Source of the DNA: Candidatus Alkanophagales archaeon
Lineage (GTDB): Archaea; Halobacteriota; Syntropharchaeia; Alkanophagales; B39-G2
Length of the DNA: 7,360 nt
NCBI GenBank assembly: GCA_003661185.1
Contig: QMVQ01000073.1
Span: forward strand, 1 to 7,360
Reading direction: 5' to 3'
Made by a program: the position numbers and the translations under genes
Shown here: in pieces, positions 5,509-7,360 of the stretch
How the letters are laid out: each line of letters starts with the position of its first letter
Numbering within the stretch: the stretch's first letter is position 1
Notes under the pieces: generated by a model
Databases searched by the model: none
What the model was told of the DNA's origin: nothing
What the model saw: only the letters and a program-made list of their open reading frames with translations

Positions 5509-6309
5509 ATGCTAGCGCCTTTGCCGACATTTTTGGTGATGGTTGCCGCAGTGCTTGTAGCTACTCTTTGCGGCGCAGTAAAGGCAGAGGTTATTGAGGA
5601 TGACTTCAGCACCGATACAGGGCTTTGGAAATATGCCGGCGACGCCTACCGTGACGCGACGAACGGTTACGTGGCTCTCACAAGGTCGGAGCCCGGATGC
5701 CGGTACGGGCTGATATGGCTGAACATGAGCATCAGGGAGCCCTTCACTGTGGAATTTAAGTATAGAATTGGCGGGGGTGGCGGAGCTTTCGGCGGAGGGG
5801 ACGGCATGGTTTTCGCTTTTTACAAAAAGACTGATTACACGCCATGCCCCGGAGGGGGGCTTGGGTTTACTCAAGCCGGAGTAGAGGAGGGCACCCCAGT
5901 CCCCGGCTATGGTGTTGAATTCGATGGCGTCAAGAACAAGGGCGACCCCTCGCCCAACCACATCGCTCTGATAAAAGATGATATCGAAAATCACTTGATC
6001 TACGTGAACGACAGCAGGTCTGAAGACAACAAATGGCACGATGTGAGGGTGGAAGTGGGTGAAACTTCGGTCAAAGTTTACCTCGATGGCGAGCATCTAT
6101 TCTCGTGGACCGGGCCATTGGACAGGACGTTCGGAGGCTTTGGGTTCTCCGCCGCCACATGCGCTGAGTGGAACTGGCACATAGTGGACGATGTGCGGAT
6201 AACTCTGGGGGAACAGGTTCCTGCTCCAGAATTCAATGCCCTCGAGCTGCTTGGCTTAATTGCAATATTGAACACGGTTGTCGCAGCGGTAATATTGAAG
6301 AGGGGATGA
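5509..6309 (+). CDS. Exported L-type-lectin-like protein with PEF-CTERM sorting signal
   Basis: 266-residue surface protein. Residues 1-26 are a signal peptide (FLVMVAAVLVATLCGAVKA, cleavage after Ala26). Residues about 30-234 form a concanavalin A-like jelly roll: DDFSTDTGLW, GDGMVFAFYKK (Asp98 matches the sugar- and metal-contacting Asp of legume lectins), GYGVEFDGVKNKGD, PNHIALIKD, WHDVRVEV, VKVYLDGEHLF, GFGFSAATC. The legume metal-site order is kept: Glu137, Asp139, Asn143, Asp146, His151, with the loop between Asn and the second Asp two residues shorter than in concanavalin A. So metal-dependent sugar binding is plausible but unproven. Residues 238-266 are a PEF-CTERM tail: PAPEF, a hydrophobic helix (247-262), then KRG. 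Such tails are cut by archaeosortases (the XrtC type is associated with PEF) and replaced by a lipid anchor. No sortase gene is in the window. It likely displays a glycan-binding domain at the cell surface. Confidence 0.87.
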   Translation: MLAPLPTFLVMVAAVLVATLCGAVKAEVIEDDFSTDTGLWKYAGDAYRDATNGYVALTRSEPGCRYGLIWLNMSIREPFTVEFKYRIGGGGGAFGGGDGMVFAFYKKTDYTPCPGGGLGFTQAGVEEGTPVPGYGVEFDGVKNKGDPSPNHIALIKDDIENHLIYVNDSRSEDNKWHDVRVEVGETSVKVYLDGEHLFSWTGPLDRTFGGFGFSAATCAEWNWHIVDDVRITLGEQVPAPEFNALELLGLIAILNTVVAAVILKRG

Positions 6310-6314
6310 TCGTT

Positions 6315-6337
6315 CATCAAGAGAGAAGCATCAAGAG
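6315..6337 (+). repeat. Short direct repeat upstream of the toxin-antitoxin pair
   Basis: CATCAAGAG occurs at 6315-6323 and again at 6329-6337, 14 bases apart (start to start). It could be an operator, but it lies some 80 nt upstream of the antitoxin start and may be chance. Confidence 0.3.
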
Positions 6338-6375
6338 CGTCATTGAAAGATGAAGCATTGTGTTTCCTTTCCTTC

Positions 6376-6383
6376 TATTTTTA
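6376..6383 (+). promoter_or_regulatory. Possible TATA box for the toxin-antitoxin operon, in a T-rich tract
   Basis: TATTTTTA is centred near 6379, which predicts a start near 6405 and a 14-nt leader before ATG 6419. The surrounding pyrimidine-rich tract (6361-6382) may also terminate the lectin-like gene. Confidence 0.35.
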
Positions 6384-6418
6384 GTCTCAGCCGCTTGTGA
6401 TGCTTTCCACCCGGATAC

Positions 6419-6664
6419 ATGAGGCTTAAACTTATAACGATGATCGCCTTAATTTCCCACATGGGTGCCTTGTCGAAGGAGGCGGCGAGGGTCATGCTGG
6501 AAGTGCTCACGAGGATGGACGAGGAAATAGAGGCGGCGATTGAGACCATAGAGGTTCTGAGCGACGAGGAGCTGCTTAGGAGCATCGAGGAGGGCTTGGA
6601 GGACATTAAAAGGGGCGATGTTCTTTCCCTTGAAGAGTTCCTTGAAAAGCACGAATATAAATGA
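6419..6664 (+). CDS. Probable antitoxin of a RelE-type toxin-antitoxin pair
   Basis: 81-residue acidic protein, 3' end overlapping the toxin start by ATGA (6661-6664). Mostly helical. Residues 32-81 resemble short archaeal antitoxins found before RelE toxins: EAAIETIEVLSDEELL, RSIEEGLEDIKRGDVLSLEEF. That part alone would start at the Met at 6515, about 49 residues, near the usual size. The longer version from 6419 adds a hydrophobic start and a helix (LSKEAARVMLEVLTR) that could be a DNA-binding or dimer part; its codons look coding and a TATA-like box fits it, so 6419 is kept. Expected role: binds and neutralises the toxin and represses its own operon. Confidence 0.75.
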   Translation: MRLKLITMIALISHMGALSKEAARVMLEVLTRMDEEIEAAIETIEVLSDEELLRSIEEGLEDIKRGDVLSLEEFLEKHEYK

Positions 6665-6921
6665 CTTACCGGGTCGTTGTCTCAAGGAAGTTTGATAGGA
6701 GGTTTTCTGATCTTGATAAGGAGGTCCAAGACCGGATAGTGGAGAAGCTGAAGGCTCTACAAGAGAATCCTGGGCTGGGGAAGCCCCTAAAAGGCAAGCT
6801 CAGGGGGCTTCGCTCGCTAAGGGTCGGGAAGTACCGCATCATATACCAGGTTGATGAAGATAGCAGGGTCGTCAGGATCATAACTGTAGGGCGCAGGGAG
6901 GCAATATATGAACGATTTTAG
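6661..6921 (+). CDS. relE: RelE/ParE-superfamily toxin
   Basis: 86-residue protein of the RelE fold, length normal for archaeal RelE. RelE toxins cut mRNA in the ribosomal A site. The sequence shows a first strand and helix (YRVVVSRKFDRRFSDLDKEV), a helix (DRIVEKLKALQENP), GKPLKGKLRGLRSLRV, GKYRIIYQVDEDS, VVRIITVGRREAIYERF. By the shared GYR, GKRE and VY positions, Arg59, Arg79 and Tyr83 line up with the Arg61, Arg81 and Tyr87 active-site residues of E. coli RelE, so it should be catalytically intact. It is translated together with the upstream antitoxin. Gyrase-targeting ParE is less likely because the RelE-specific residues are kept. Confidence 0.88.
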   Translation: MTYRVVVSRKFDRRFSDLDKEVQDRIVEKLKALQENPGLGKPLKGKLRGLRSLRVGKYRIIYQVDEDSRVVRIITVGRREAIYERF

Positions 6922-6955
6922 GCTCTTGACGCTCTGATTAGATCAAAAAGAGCCT
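6920..6955 (+). terminator. Hairpin at the 3' end of the toxin gene
   Basis: AGGCTCTT (6920-6927) pairs perfectly with AAGAGCCT (6948-6955) across a 20-nt loop, starting in the toxin stop codon. There is no T-run after it. It could protect the mRNA 3' end or be an operator; a classical terminator is uncertain. Confidence 0.35.
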
Positions 6956-7006
6956 GCAAGCTAGGTATGTCTGCATAAGCGGAAGCGGCGCTTCAAGGCA
7001 ACCCTT

Positions 7007-7018
7007 ATTTATACGTAT
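7007..7018 (+). promoter_or_regulatory. TATA box and adjoining palindrome before the small antitoxin-like gene
   Basis: ATTTATAC (7007-7014) is centred 26-27 nt before ATG 7037, giving a leaderless mRNA. ATACGTAT (7011-7018) is a perfect 8-bp palindrome overlapping the box, as expected of an autoregulatory operator for a ribbon-helix-helix repressor, though such short palindromes can be chance. Confidence 0.45.
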
Positions 7019-7036
7019 GATTCCGTAGTGGATTGT

Positions 7037-7216
7037 ATGAAGGTGAAGCTGACCCTGAGCATCGAGAAGGAGGTCGTGGAGCGGGCGAGAGAGCTTTTCC
7101 CGAGCATCTCCGCCGCCGTCGAGACCCTGCTGAGAGCCGCCATCAAAGGAGATATAAGCGTGGAGGCGTTGGGCGGGCGGAGCTTGCGGAAAAGGGGACA
7201 GACAGCCGCTTATTAA
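7037..7216 (+). CDS. Small CcdA/ribbon-helix-helix-like antitoxin, without a visible toxin
   Basis: 59 residues from ATG 7037; a GTG at 7028 is possible, but the TATA spacing fits 7037. The N-terminal strand (KVKLTLSIEKEVVERAREL) followed by a helix (SISAAVETLLRAAI) is the pattern of archaeal CcdA-like or other ribbon-helix-helix antitoxins, which bind DNA as dimers. The C-terminal 20 residues (SVEALGGRSLRKRG) are basic and would be the toxin-binding tail in a true antitoxin. The next gene is a tRNA on the other strand 11 nt away, so no toxin follows, and the RelE toxin upstream already has its own partner. It is either a solitary regulator or the remnant of a pair cut off at the tRNA. Confidence 0.65.
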   Translation: MKVKLTLSIEKEVVERARELFPSISAAVETLLRAAIKGDISVEALGGRSLRKRGQTAAY

Positions 7217-7227
7217 CGGATCGGAAG

Positions 7228-7298
7228 TGCGCCGACCGGGATTCGAACCCGGGTCACAGGCTTGGAAGGCCTGGGTCATACCACTAGACCATCGGCGC
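7228..7298 (-). tRNA. tRNA-Gly (anticodon UCC)
   Basis: Complete cloverleaf on the minus strand. The acceptor GCGCCGA pairs with TCGGCGC (7 bp); U8-G9; D arm GTC/GAC with the AGTGGTA loop; anticodon stem CAGGC/GCCTG with loop CTTCCAA, anticodon TCC; a 4-nt variable loop; T arm CCGGG/CCCGG with TTCGAAT. The discriminator base is A, as in archaeal tRNA-Gly. CCA is not encoded and there is no intron. It reads GGA codons, and by wobble possibly other Gly codons. Confidence 0.96.
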
Positions 7299-7322
7299 CC
7301 ATTTACAGTTGTCTTGTACCCA

Positions 7323-7330
7323 CTTTTAAG
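7323..7330 (-). promoter_or_regulatory. TATA box of the tRNA-Gly gene
   Basis: Minus-strand CTTAAAAG is centred near 7326, about 26 nt before position 7300, just in front of the tRNA 5' end at 7298. The spacing is right for a short-leader pre-tRNA. Confidence 0.6.
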
Positions 7331-7360
7331 TTTATCGGACTTTCTCGGGCGGATCAGCAA

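Noticed and set aside
5569..5574. Lipoprotein signal around Cys21 of the lectin-like protein
   Set aside because: The residue before the Cys is Leu, not Ala or Gly, and a normal cleavage site follows at Ala26.
7033..7287. Plus-strand 84-residue frame overlapping the antitoxin-like gene
   Set aside because: It is Arg/Gly/Glu-rich shadow sequence that runs into the tRNA; the 7037 frame has the RHH pattern and TATA spacing.
6938..7360. Minus-strand open frame through the tRNA
   Set aside because: It reads through the whole tRNA-Gly gene and opposite the small antitoxin-like gene; no protein pattern.
7299..7360. End of another gene upstream of the tRNA
   Set aside because: A minus-strand frame ends at a TAA near 7335, but only eight residues are visible, too few to support a gene.

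Overview
The window looks like a chromosome segment from a euryarchaeon of the methanogen, methane-oxidiser or Archaeoglobus type. The evidence is a fused Fae-Hps enzyme (an archaeal C1/pentose fusion), archaeal TATA boxes about 26 nt from many starts (several giving leaderless mRNAs), strong GAGGTGG or GGAGGTGG ribosome sites at other genes, a PEF-CTERM surface protein, and a tRNA-Gly without encoded CCA. The exact lineage cannot be fixed from the sequence alone; an ANME or Methanosarcina-like source is a guess.

Left part (1-3453): the 3' part of fae-hps (C1 metabolism, pentose synthesis) meets, tail to tail, the first of three minus-strand genes that are paralogs of one another (1152-1580, 2159-2710, 2983-3453). 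Each has an N-terminal winged helix-turn-helix. The first two end in membrane segments, so they look like membrane-anchored transcription regulators. The third has an unrelated C-terminus and is followed by a stretch that reads as protein in shifting frames, so it may be rearranged. Between the first two lies a small plus-strand operon of two unrecognised proteins (1652-1822, 1822-2190). It shares a palindromic TATA box with the first regulator and overlaps the second regulator tail to tail. This is the least explained unit in the window.

Middle part (3454-6309): an intergenic region with a large hairpin and repeated TTTCAAA motifs, then four plus-strand genes, each apparently with its own promoter. 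They are an exported protein with a beta-sandwich-like domain, a cytoplasmic SCP2-like lipid-binding protein, a Pro/Thr-linker plus Ig-like domain protein that lacks a signal peptide (possibly a decayed gene), and an exported L-type-lectin-like protein with a PEF-CTERM archaeosortase signal. Three of the four suggest cell-surface work.

Right part (6310-7360): a RelE-type toxin with its upstream antitoxin (ATGA overlap), a solitary short CcdA/ribbon-helix-helix-like antitoxin gene, and a tRNA-Gly(UCC) on the minus strand with a good promoter. Small toxin-antitoxin genes next to a tRNA are typical of an accessory chromosomal site, but no integrase, insertion sequence or attachment repeat is visible. 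No CRISPR array and no rRNA were seen.
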